Assembly: GCA_946407095.1 (NCBI GenBank)
Contig: CAMJMR010000023.1
Coordinates: 1-41,495, forward strand
From: an uncultured Selenomonadales bacterium
GTDB taxonomy: Bacteria; Bacillota; Negativicutes; Selenomonadales; Selenomonadaceae
DNA length: 41,495 nucleotides
Direction: 5' to 3'
Of the stretch, positions 24,918 to 32,239 are shown piece by piece. Each line of letters opens with the position of its first letter. Position 1 is the stretch's first letter. The notes beneath the pieces were generated by a model that ran no database searches, was not told the DNA's origin, and worked only from the letters and a program-made list of their open reading frames with translations. The translations under genes were made by a program, and so were the position numbers.

Positions 24918-26660
24918 TTGGGCATCAAGATAAAAAACCTAACTCTCCTCGGCAAAAACGATTTCTCAAAGGTCGTCGGCGACGTGCTGCGCGCGCTGAA
25001 GGTTTCGACGACGGACGGCGCGGCTGACTTCGACGGCGTGGAAATTCTTAATGAAGTCGTCGGCAAGCGGGTTATCACGCGGCTGAAAGTCACGACGGAC
25101 GGTTCGGCGAACTATCTGCGCAAAACTTCAACCTTGCGCGCCGATGAACGCTTCGGCTCTGAAGTCAATCGCCTCGTCAAAAAAAATCTGTACACGCTGC
25201 TGATTGACGAATGCGGGCTTGAGCCTGTGCCTTACGGGATTCTTCACGGCGTGCGCCCGACGAAAATCATTCAGCGGTGGATAAGCGAGGGCTTCGGCGT
25301 CACCAGCCAAGGCATAATCGACCGCGACAGGATTTTCCGCCGCATTTGCGACGACTTCCTTACCACGCGCGACAAGGCGTCTCTTTTGGCGGAGGTTGCG
25401 ATTAGTCAGCTGCCGATTATCCGCGCAAGCGACGCGCAGACCGTCAGCGTTTACGTCGGCATTCCCTTCTGCAAAACGCGCTGCCTGTATTGTTCCTTCC
25501 CGTCGAACGTCCTGCCCGCCGAGGATAAGATTGTCGAGTTCATGACGGCTTTGACGCGCGATATCGAGGCGGCGGCGGGCGCGATTAATCGCTACGGCTT
25601 CAAGGTGCAGACGATTTACGTGGGCGGCGGCACGCCTACCGCTTTGCCCGAAAAATTTTTCGTCGAGCTGTTGGCCAAGGTTCGCGACAACTTTGCCTGC
25701 GCGGGCGTCGAAGAGTTCACGGTCGAATGCGGGCGACCCGACACGATAACCGCCGAGAAAATCGCCGCCATGAAAAATTTCGGCGTCACGCGAGTCAGTG
25801 TCAATCCCCAATCGATGCACCAACGGACGCTTGACAAAATCGGGCGTCAACACACCGTCGAGGATGTCACGCGGGCTTTCGACGCGCTTAGGGCGGCGAG
25901 CGACTTCAAAATCAACATGGATTTGATAGCGGGCTTGCCGGGCGAACAGCTTGCCGACTTCGCGGAGAGTTTGGACAAAATCCTTGCGCTTGCGCCCGAT
26001 GACGTGACGATTCACGCCTTGGCGATTAAACGCGGCTCAAAGATTCAAATGCGGCTTGCCGACAAGTTGAACAGCTTGGAGGATTTCGATTTGCCGAGTG
26101 ACGACGAAGTTCGCAAGATGGCCGAGCACGCCGAGAAAATTTTGCGCGCGGAAAAATTTTCGCCGTACTATCTTTATCGGCAAGGCTACAGCAGCGGTCA
26201 GATTGAAAATGTCGGCTGGTGTCGCAAAGGCGCGGAAGGCATTTACAACGTTCAGATAATGGGCGAGCGTCAAACGATATTGGGCGTGGGAGCGGCGGCG
26301 TCGACGAAGGTGCCCGACCCCGTCGACAAAAAGATTCAGACGGCGTTCAACGCGAAGGACTTGGCAACTTATCTGCGAGACGTTGAAAAATACATAGCGC
26401 GGCGCGAGGAAGTTTTGGCGATGGTTTACACGCCCGCCACGGCTGAAGTCGTCGAGCCCGCCACGGCTGAAGTCGTCGAGCCCGCCACGGCTGAAACCGT
26501 CGAGCCCGCCACGATTGAAACCGTCGAGCCCGCCACGGCTGAAACCGTCGAGCCCGCCACGATTGAAACCGTCGAGCCCGTCAAGACCGCTAAGCGCAAA
26601 CACGGCAAGGCGAAGGCTGCTAAGCCCGTCAAAGCGACCGCAGACGAAGGAGGAGATTAA
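24918..26660 (+). CDS. hemZ: oxygen-independent coproporphyrinogen III oxidase-like radical SAM protein HemZ
   Basis: Probable haem-pathway radical SAM enzyme. The 580-residue protein has the HemZ-specific N-terminal region (about 1-170), then the radical SAM core with the 4Fe-4S motif CKTRCLYC (C-x3-C-x2-C), YVGGGTPTAL, EFTVECGRPDTI, RVSVNPQSM and MDLIAGLPGE, and the HemN-like C-terminal part with YLYRQGYSSGQIENVGW. After about residue 500 comes an unusual tail of six 8-residue repeats (EPATAETV type) and a Lys/Ala-rich end. The TTG start at 24918 is preceded by GGGGAGG. Family members can be coproporphyrinogen dehydrogenases or haem chaperone-like; HemZ of Bacillus is the closest known type. 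Confidence 0.92.
   Translation: MGIKIKNLTLLGKNDFSKVVGDVLRALKVSTTDGAADFDGVEILNEVVGKRVITRLKVTTDGSANYLRKTSTLRADERFGSEVNRLVKKNLYTLLIDECGLEPVPYGILHGVRPTKIIQRWISEGFGVTSQGIIDRDRIFRRICDDFLTTRDKASLLAEVAISQLPIIRASDAQTVSVYVGIPFCKTRCLYCSFPSNVLPAEDKIVEFMTALTRDIEAAAGAINRYGFKVQTIYVGGGTPTALPEKFFVELLAKVRDNFACAGVEEFTVECGRPDTITAEKIAAMKNFGVTRVSVNPQSMHQRTLDKIGRQHTVEDVTRAFDALRAASDFKINMDLIAGLPGEQLADFAESLDKILALAPDDVTIHALAIKRGSKIQMRLADKLNSLEDFDLPSDDEVRKMAEHAEKILRAEKFSPYYLYRQGYSSGQIENVGWCRKGAEGIYNVQIMGERQTILGVGAAASTKVPDPVDKKIQTAFNAKDLATYLRDVEKYIARREEVLAMVYTPATAEVVEPATAEVVEPATAETVEPATIETVEPATAETVEPATIETVEPVKTAKRKHGKAKAAKPVKATADEGGD
26433..26576 (+). repeat. 24-bp tandem repeat, six units, in the hemZ 3' end
   Basis: Six in-frame units of 24 bases start CCCGCCACG and end GTCGAG. 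Two forms alternate at the middle (GCTGAA or ATTGAA; GTC or ACC), so units 3-4 and 5-6 form a repeated pair. Each unit encodes eight residues of the PATAE(V/T)VE type. Confidence 0.95.
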
Positions 26661-26663
26661 CAA

Positions 26664-27521
26664 ATGGCATACGTTACGCGGGACGAGATGCTTGAAGTTT
26701 TTCGAGACACGGAGGAATTTTGCAAGACCGACGAGAATTTAAAGCAGTCCATTCGCGATTCGATAAAGGGCACGGTTTTCTACGGCGCGAAGAATTATCC
26801 GCCGATACCTGCGCGGCGATTCAAAAAGACAGTCGTGTCGGTGGCGAAGCGGCGGACATTCGACGCGGCGATAGCCATGCAACGAAAGTACTTGGAGCTT
26901 AGGATAGCGGTGCACAATTTCGCCTCGGCGACGAATCCGGGCGGCGGCGTCAAATACGGTTCGCGGGCGCAGGAGGAGGCTCTTTGCCGCTGTTCGACGC
27001 TTTACCCCGTGCTAAACACCGACGCCAACTGGAAAAATTTTTATTCGGTCAATCGCGAGCGCAGAAACCCCCTCCACGACGACGCCTGCATTTATACGCC
27101 CGAAATTACCGTTTGCAAAAGCGATATCGACAAGCCGCAACGTTTGCCGCGCGATAAGTGGGATTTGGTCGACGTGATAACGATAGCCGCGCCGAACTTG
27201 CGCGAGCGTCCGAATAACATAAACAACCCCGGCAACGACATTCCCGTAAACATTTCCGACGACGAACTTTTTGCGCTTCACGAGAGCCGCCTCCGCCACA
27301 TGTTCACGGTAGTGGCGCATCACGGCGCAGATATTTTCGTGACGGGCGCGTTCGGTTGCGGAGCCTTCCAAAACAATCCCGAAGTCGTCGCGCAGGCTTA
27401 CAAGAAAATTCTTGCCGAGTTCGACGGCTGCTTCAAGGAAGTTGTCTTCGCCATCTACTGCCGCCCGCAAGAGACGATTAACTACGACATCTTCAAAGCG
27501 GTTTTGAAGACTAAAGCTTAG
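26664..27521 (+). CDS. bacterial-type poly(ADP-ribose) glycohydrolase macrodomain protein (TIGR02452 family)
   Basis: Likely removes ADP-ribose groups from proteins or nucleic acids. The 285 residues include the bacterial PARG signature GGG followed after seven residues by QEE (NPGGGVKYGSRAQEEALCR, about residues 91-109), the upstream FASATNPGGG strand, and the ADP-ribose-binding FVTGAFGCGAFQNNP segment near residue 227. The N-terminal helical part (DEMLEVFRDTEEFC) is as expected for the microbial PARG N-domain. ATG 26664 follows GGAGGAG at the end of hemZ, so it is in the same operon. No ADP-ribosyltransferase partner is visible in the window. Confidence 0.92.
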   Translation: MAYVTRDEMLEVFRDTEEFCKTDENLKQSIRDSIKGTVFYGAKNYPPIPARRFKKTVVSVAKRRTFDAAIAMQRKYLELRIAVHNFASATNPGGGVKYGSRAQEEALCRCSTLYPVLNTDANWKNFYSVNRERRNPLHDDACIYTPEITVCKSDIDKPQRLPRDKWDLVDVITIAAPNLRERPNNINNPGNDIPVNISDDELFALHESRLRHMFTVVAHHGADIFVTGAFGCGAFQNNPEVVAQAYKKILAEFDGCFKEVVFAIYCRPQETINYDIFKAVLKTKA

Positions 27522-27533
27522 GAGGCGGCGCAC

Positions 27534-28307
27534 ATGAGGCAGTATATCGTTGACGCGTTCACTGAAAAAATTTTCGGCGGCAATCCTGCGGCGGTTTGCG
27601 TGCTTGAGGACTTTCCGCCCGAAACTTTAATGCAAAACATTGCCCGCGAAAATAATTTGTCGGAGACGGCATTTGTTGCCAAAAGTGGTGACAGTTATCG
27701 GCTGAGGTGGTTTACGCCCGCCGCCGAGGTAGATTTTTGCGGACACGCCACGCTTGCCACGGCTTACGTTATCTTGACGCTGCTTGAAAAGGATTTGCCC
27801 GCCGTCGCCTTCGAGACGTTGAGCGGCAGGTTTACGGTCGCGCGCAAGGGCAAAATGTTCGAGATGAACTTTCCCGCCTACAAGCCGACAAAAATCCCCG
27901 TGACCGCCGCGATGAGTGACGCCGTCGGCGCGAAGATTTTGGAGGCTTACCTTGCCCGCGATTTGCTTATGGTTTTGGAGTCGGCGGCGGCTGTCGAAAA
28001 CCTTGCGCCCGATTTGAACAAACTTGCCAAACTGGACGGGCTGACTCAAGCTGTGACGGCTGTCGATAAAAATTTCGATTGCGTGTCGCGAGTGTTCGCG
28101 CCGAAGATAAGCGTGCCCGAAGACCCCGTGACGGGTTCGACGCATTGCCTTATCGCGCCGTATTGGTCGGAGCGGCTGGGCAAAACCAAACTTATCGCCC
28201 GTCAAGCGTCGGCGCGCGGCGGAGTGTTGCATTGCGAGGTTGCGGGCGCACGCGTCAAAATTTCGGGCAACGCGGTACTCTTCGCCGTCGCCGATTTGAC
28301 AACGTAA
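27534..28307 (+). CDS. PhzF-family isomerase/epimerase
   Basis: PhzF-like enzyme of 257 residues with the diaminopimelate-epimerase fold; exact substrate unknown. The N-terminal signature VDAFTEKIFGGNPAAVCVL is followed by NNLSETAF with the likely catalytic Glu near 45, WFTPAAEVDFCGHATLATAY, and in the second lobe EDPVTGSTHCLIAPYW and GGVLHCEV. The protein is slightly short compared with PhzF proper (about 280 or more). ATG 27534 follows GGAGGCGG and lies 12 bases after the PARG-like gene, so it is the last gene of the fur-hemZ operon. An R2 element begins right after its stop. Confidence 0.93.
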   Translation: MRQYIVDAFTEKIFGGNPAAVCVLEDFPPETLMQNIARENNLSETAFVAKSGDSYRLRWFTPAAEVDFCGHATLATAYVILTLLEKDLPAVAFETLSGRFTVARKGKMFEMNFPAYKPTKIPVTAAMSDAVGAKILEAYLARDLLMVLESAAAVENLAPDLNKLAKLDGLTQAVTAVDKNFDCVSRVFAPKISVPEDPVTGSTHCLIAPYWSERLGKTKLIARQASARGGVLHCEVAGARVKISGNAVLFAVADLTT

Positions 28308-28310
28308 CGA

Positions 28311-28558
28311 AAACGTTGCAAAGGATGAAGCCGCCCATGGATGGGCGGCGCCGCGACTTCGACGCAGGATGCGTCGATAGCGGCACGAGCGGCCTCGGGT
28401 TGCGCGGACGTTGCGGCGGTGGTCAGTATCCGCCCCACGCGCAGTGGCGAGTTTCTTTGCTACTTTCTTTGCTCGGTCAAAGAAAGTAGATTCTAATCAT
28501 TAAAGTTATCGAAACGCCGAGTCGCCGCCGTCAACTTAATTTACCAACACACCCTAGT
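28311..28558 (-). repeat. R2 element, copy b
   Basis: On the minus strand it opens CTAGGGTGTGTTGGTAA and closes TTGCAACGTT. H1 is at 28460-28489 (12 perfect pairs, loop identical to copy a), H2 around 28432-28449, H3 at 28350-28384 (GCCGC/GCGGC with CGACGCA/TGCGTCG) and H4 at 28330-28349. It fills the whole gap between the PhzF gene and the hisS ribosome site. Confidence 0.88.
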
Positions 28559-28577
28559 TCCTAAGGAGGTATGACCA

Positions 28578-29834
28578 TTGCTGACGAATGCGCCGAGAGG
28601 CACCAAAGACATTTTGCCGGAACAATCAGCGAATTGGATTCGGCTTGAAAATAAAATTCGGGAGCTGTGCAAGCTTTACGGCTACGAGGAAATTCGGACG
28701 CCGACCTTTGAGCACACGGAACTTTTCCTGCGCGGCATAGGCGAGGGCACCGATGTCGTCGATAAGGAAATGTACACCTTCAAAGACCGCGGCGACCGCT
28801 CGATAACGTTGCGCCCCGAAAATACCGCGTCGGTCGTGCGCGCTTACTTGCAGAACAAACTTTTCGCCAACGGCGGGCTCGTGAAGCTGTACTATATCGG
28901 CTCGATGTTCCGCTACGACAGACCGCAGGCAGGACGCTTGCGCGAGTTTCATCAGTTCGGAGTGGAGGCCTTGGGCGAAAAAAATCCCGCCGTCGACGCC
29001 GAAATCATTCTGTTGGCTTGGGAGTTCCTTAAAAGCCTTGGGCTCGAAGACTTGACGCTGAAGATTAACACCGTGGGCTGTCCCGCCTGCAGACCGATTT
29101 ATCGGCGCAAGCTGACGGAATTTTTCACCGAAGAGATTGACGAACTTTGCGAGGATTGTCGGCGGCGGCTTGAGAAAAATCCATTGCGCATCCTCGACTG
29201 CAAGATTGACGGGCTGAAAGACTTCATGGACGACGCGCCGAAAATCGAAACGTGCTTGTGCGACGACTGCCGCGAACACTTCAACGGCGTCAAGAAACTT
29301 TTGACGGCGGCGGGCATTCCCTTCGCGATTGACAATCGGCTGGTGCGCGGGCTTGACTACTACACGAAGACCGCCTTTGAAATTCAATACGCGCCGTTGG
29401 GAGCGCAATCGGCGGTTGCGGGCGGCGGCCGCTACGACGGGCTAATTAAGGAAATCGGCGGCGACGATACCCCGGCTGTCGGCTTCGCGGCCGGCTTGGA
29501 GCGCATTTTGCTTGCCCTGGAGCTTCAAAACCTTTTGCCCGCGCAGGACAAAAAAATTTCCGCCTTCGTGGTGAGCGGCGGCTCGGCGGCTGAAATTTAC
29601 GCCTTCAAGCTGTTGACTGACTTGCGGCGGAAAAATATCGCGGCGGCCATGGACTTCGGCGGAAAAAGCATGAAATCCCAAATGAAGGCGGCGGCGAAGT
29701 CGGGAGCGAAGTTCGCGCTTATCGTCGGCGAGGACGAGGTCGAAACTTCAACCGTCACCGTCAAAAATCTTGAGACCGCCGCGCAGGAAAAAATCCCCGT
29801 CGCCGAAGTCGACAAGCTTAATTTTGACACTTGA
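28578..29834 (+). CDS. hisS: histidyl-tRNA synthetase
   Basis: Charges tRNA-His. The 418-residue class II enzyme has motif 1 (YEEIRTPTFEHTELF), motif 2 (YYIGSMFRYDRPQAGRLREFHQFG), the histidine-specific segments LVRGLDYYTKTAFE and AGGGRYDGLI, motif 3 (AVGFAAGLERILLAL), and the C-terminal anticodon-binding domain (AFVVSGGSAAEIY, FALIVGEDE). A cysteine-rich insert (CPACRP ... CEDC ... CLCDDC) could bind zinc, as in several Firmicute HisRS. The start is TTG at 28578 with AAGGAGG upstream; a nearby ATG at 28571 is out of frame. The next gene, rnmV, starts 12 bases on. Confidence 0.97.
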   Translation: MLTNAPRGTKDILPEQSANWIRLENKIRELCKLYGYEEIRTPTFEHTELFLRGIGEGTDVVDKEMYTFKDRGDRSITLRPENTASVVRAYLQNKLFANGGLVKLYYIGSMFRYDRPQAGRLREFHQFGVEALGEKNPAVDAEIILLAWEFLKSLGLEDLTLKINTVGCPACRPIYRRKLTEFFTEEIDELCEDCRRRLEKNPLRILDCKIDGLKDFMDDAPKIETCLCDDCREHFNGVKKLLTAAGIPFAIDNRLVRGLDYYTKTAFEIQYAPLGAQSAVAGGGRYDGLIKEIGGDDTPAVGFAAGLERILLALELQNLLPAQDKKISAFVVSGGSAAEIYAFKLLTDLRRKNIAAAMDFGGKSMKSQMKAAAKSGAKFALIVGEDEVETSTVTVKNLETAAQEKIPVAEVDKLNFDT

Positions 29835-29846
29835 GGAGGAAATTTT

Positions 29847-30401
29847 TTGCTTAAGGAAGTTTTGATAGTCGAAGGCAAAAACGACGCGGCCGCCGTCAAA
29901 AAAGCAGTCGAGGCTGACTGCATAACGACAGGCGGCTTTCATTTTACGCGCAGGACGATTGAAAACATTGCGGCGGCTTACGCGCGGCGCGGGATAATCA
30001 TTTTGACTGACCCCGATTCGGCGGGCGAGAACATCCGAAATTTTTTGTCGAAGAAGTTTCCGCAAGCCAAGCACGCCTACATTCCGCGCGACGAGGCTAC
30101 GGCCAATGACGACGTGGGCATTGAGCAGGCTTCGCCCGAATCCATTCGCAAGGCGTTGAGCAAAGTGCGCACGCTTGAAATTAATCCGCGCGAAGAGTTC
30201 ACGGCGGCTGAAATGGTTGCGCTGAAACTTTCGGGCGGCGCGGACAGTTCCCGTCTTCGCGACAAGGTCGGCGCGGCATTGGGCATCGGCTACGGCAACG
30301 TCAAAACTTTCGTCAAGCGGCTCAACAACTACGGCGTCACCCGCGAGGAATTCATGGAGGCTGTTGCTTTGGAAGCTGTCGGTTCCGACTCGGCGATTTG
30401 A
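29847..30401 (+). CDS. rnmV: ribonuclease M5
   Basis: Cuts the 5S rRNA precursor to its mature ends in Gram-positive-type bacteria. The 184-residue protein has the Toprim domain with VLIVEGKNDAAAV (catalytic Glu), IIILTDPDSAGE (DxD) and HAYIPRDEA, then the C-terminal substrate-binding part (SSRLRDKVGAALGIGYGN). TTG 29847 follows GAGGAGG. In most Firmicutes rnmV is followed directly by rsmA; here an 813-bp IS and an R2 remnant separate them. The stop codon abuts the R2 sequence. Confidence 0.95.
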   Translation: MLKEVLIVEGKNDAAAVKKAVEADCITTGGFHFTRRTIENIAAAYARRGIIILTDPDSAGENIRNFLSKKFPQAKHAYIPRDEATANDDVGIEQASPESIRKALSKVRTLEINPREEFTAAEMVALKLSGGADSSRLRDKVGAALGIGYGNVKTFVKRLNNYGVTREEFMEAVALEAVGSDSAI

Positions 30402-30416
30402 TAGCTTTAATGTTTA

Positions 30417-31229
30417 GAATCAGTGTTCATAAACGTTTAAGCAAAGTGTGAATATGAGAAATCTTAATCAAGGTCTCGGCAGAAGCAACCGTCAGCTCGT
30501 AGTCTTTGCTAAGTCGCCGAGAGTGATTGAGCCAAGAAAAAGTCCGCTCCACTATCCACCGTTTTGGCAATACTTGCCAGCCGTGCGGCTTTAACTTCTT
30601 ACTTATCTCTACTTGCAAACCAAAATATTTGTGAGCTTCGTAAACGAAAGTCCCACGGTAACCGCCATCTCCGCATATCTTTTTCAACGTCGGATAGGCG
30701 AAAGTCGCCAAACCCGCTACCCAATATCCCATTTTTGTGTCGTGTAAATTCGCTTTGTGAATCACGACCGATAAAAGACAACCAGTCTCGTCGGTGACGA
30801 TCTGACGTTTTACTCCTTTCGTTTTTTTCCCATGTCAAAAGCCTTTTGTTCGACGGCACCGGTCGTTTTCACGCTTTGGGAATCGATTAAAGCTTGGGTT
30901 GGATTTTCGCTCAAGCCTGCTCTTTGGCGCGTCAGCTTTACGAGGTGTTCGAGGATTTTGTCCCACAAACCGTTGAGCCGAGCGCGGCGATAAAAGCTGT
31001 GCACCGTGAAGACCGGCGGGAAATCGTGCGGCAAATTACGCCACTGACAGCCCGTTTTCACCAGATACAACACCGCATTGACCAATTCGCGCTTATCCCA
31101 TTTGCGTTTTCGCATGTTGACGAACAAAGGCGAGATAACTTCCCATTGCTCGTCCGTTAAGTCTGTTTCGTATTTTTTTCTCATAGTACACTTACTATAT
31201 CACTTTTTACCATTTATGAACACCTGTTC
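30417..31229 (-). mobile_element. IS5-family insertion sequence, copy 1 (complete, 813 bp)
   Basis: The ends are imperfect inverted repeats: GAATCAGTGTTCATAAA at 30417 and, on the other strand from 31229, GAACAGGTGTTCATAAA (14 of 17 match). TTA flanks both sides (30414-30416 and 31230-31232), consistent with a 3-base target duplication; identity in fact extends to TTAGAATC on both sides because the left end resembles the target. It carries one transposase gene in two frames. A second copy starts at 41091. Confidence 0.88.
30427..31184 (-). CDS. IS5-family transposase made by -1 frameshifting (orfA 30810-31184, orfB 30427-30827)
   Basis: DDE transposase of about 250 residues. OrfA (124 residues) has the DUF4096-like N-terminal region LTDEQWEVISPLF, GCQWRNLPHDFPP and the first Asp in ALIDSQSVKTTGA. 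OrfB, in the -1 frame, has KRQIVTDETGCLL, the second Asp in CGDGGYRG, and the glutamate in RWIVERTFSWLNHSRRLSKDYE. The frames meet at an A7 run (30822-30828, read as GGA AAA AAA), with the orfA stop at 30810, as in the IS427-type members of the family. The stop of orfB lies in the terminal inverted repeat. Both reading frames look intact, so the copy may be active. Confidence 0.92.
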
Positions 31230-31391
31230 TTAGAATCTACTTTCTTTCAGCGAAGAAAGCAAGTAGCAAAGAAAGCAGCATCTCGGTTTCAATTCGCGGA
31301 GTGCGCGCATGTCCGCGCAAGGCGCCCGTCCATGCGCGCCCTCGTCCCCTGCAACGTTTTCCTTATCAATAGATTTTGGAGGCTTTGAACA

Positions 31392-32234
31392 ATGTTACAT
31401 CCGCTGATAGCTGACCCTCACGCGACGCGCCACATCCTGAAGCGTTTCAAGTTGCGGGCAGTCAAAGGGCTCGGACAAAATTTTTTAATCGATGCGGAAG
31501 TCGTTCGGCAAATCGTCGAGGCGGCCGACATCTGCGCGGGCGATGAGGTTTTGGAAATCGGCGCGGGCATAGGCACGTTGACGCAAGGCTTATTGGAGGC
31601 TGGCGCACACGTCACGGCGGTCGAAGTCGACAAGAAACTGCCTGCGGTGCTCAAGGAGACGTTGGCGGGCTACGAAAATTTTCGGCTCGTCGAAGGTGAC
31701 ATCCTCAAGGTCGACGTGGCGGAGCTGATGCCGCGCCCGTTCAAAGTGGCGGCGAATTTGCCCTACTACATCACGACGCAGATTTTGCTGACGCTCTTGG
31801 AAAAAAATTTGCCCGTAACAAAAATCGTGACGATGGTTCAGCGCGAAGTCGCCGAACGTATGACGGCCGCGCCCAGCTCGAAAATCTACGGGGCGTTGTC
31901 GGTGGCAGTCCAATTCCGCTCGGAGGCGCGAATCGTTTTCGACGTGCCGCCCGAAAGTTTCTTGCCGCCGCCCGAAGTGACAAGCTCGGTCGTGGTCTGC
32001 AACATTCGCAAGCCGCCCTTTGAAGTCGTCGACGAAAATTTTTTCACCAAGGTCGTGCGCGCGTCCTTCGCTCAACGGCGAAAGACTTTGGCGAACTCAT
32101 TGGCGGCCTCGTTCGGGCGCGAAAAAGTTTCGGCGGCTTTGACGGCGGCTGGCTTTGACGGCTCAAGGCGCGCTGAAACTCTAAGCTTGACGGAATTCGC
32201 AAGGCTGGCGAATTTTTTGGCAAAAGGAGCGTGA
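31392..32234 (+). CDS. rsmA: 16S rRNA (adenine(1518)-N6/adenine(1519)-N6)-dimethyltransferase
   Basis: KsgA/RsmA dimethylates two adjacent adenines in helix 45 of 16S rRNA late in small-subunit assembly. The 280-residue protein has KGLGQNFLID at the start, the SAM-binding motif I EIGAGIGTLTQ, VEVDKKL, motif IV NLPYYITTQI, QREVAERM, and the C-terminal ASFAQRRKTLANSL typical of the family. ATG 31392 follows GGAGG. It forms an operon with the large glycosyltransferase gene, whose GTG start overlaps its TGA stop. Confidence 0.97.
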   Translation: MLHPLIADPHATRHILKRFKLRAVKGLGQNFLIDAEVVRQIVEAADICAGDEVLEIGAGIGTLTQGLLEAGAHVTAVEVDKKLPAVLKETLAGYENFRLVEGDILKVDVAELMPRPFKVAANLPYYITTQILLTLLEKNLPVTKIVTMVQREVAERMTAAPSSKIYGALSVAVQFRSEARIVFDVPPESFLPPPEVTSSVVVCNIRKPPFEVVDENFFTKVVRASFAQRRKTLANSLAASFGREKVSAALTAAGFDGSRRAETLSLTEFARLANFLAKGA

Positions 32235-32239
32235 ACATT

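Larger units (their letters stand above)
30402..31370 (+). repeat. R2 element, copy f, interrupted by the IS
   Basis: The left piece (30402-30416, GATAGCTTTAATGTTTA-like) and the right piece (31230 to about 31370) join into one R2 element if the IS and one TTA are removed. H1 is imperfect at 31237-31266, H3 is reduced to TGCGCG/CGCGCA at 31302-31319, H4 is degenerate at 31321-31340, and the CTGCAACGTTTT end is kept. The first about 40 bases of the element are absent, replaced by the rnmV 3' end. Confidence 0.8.
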
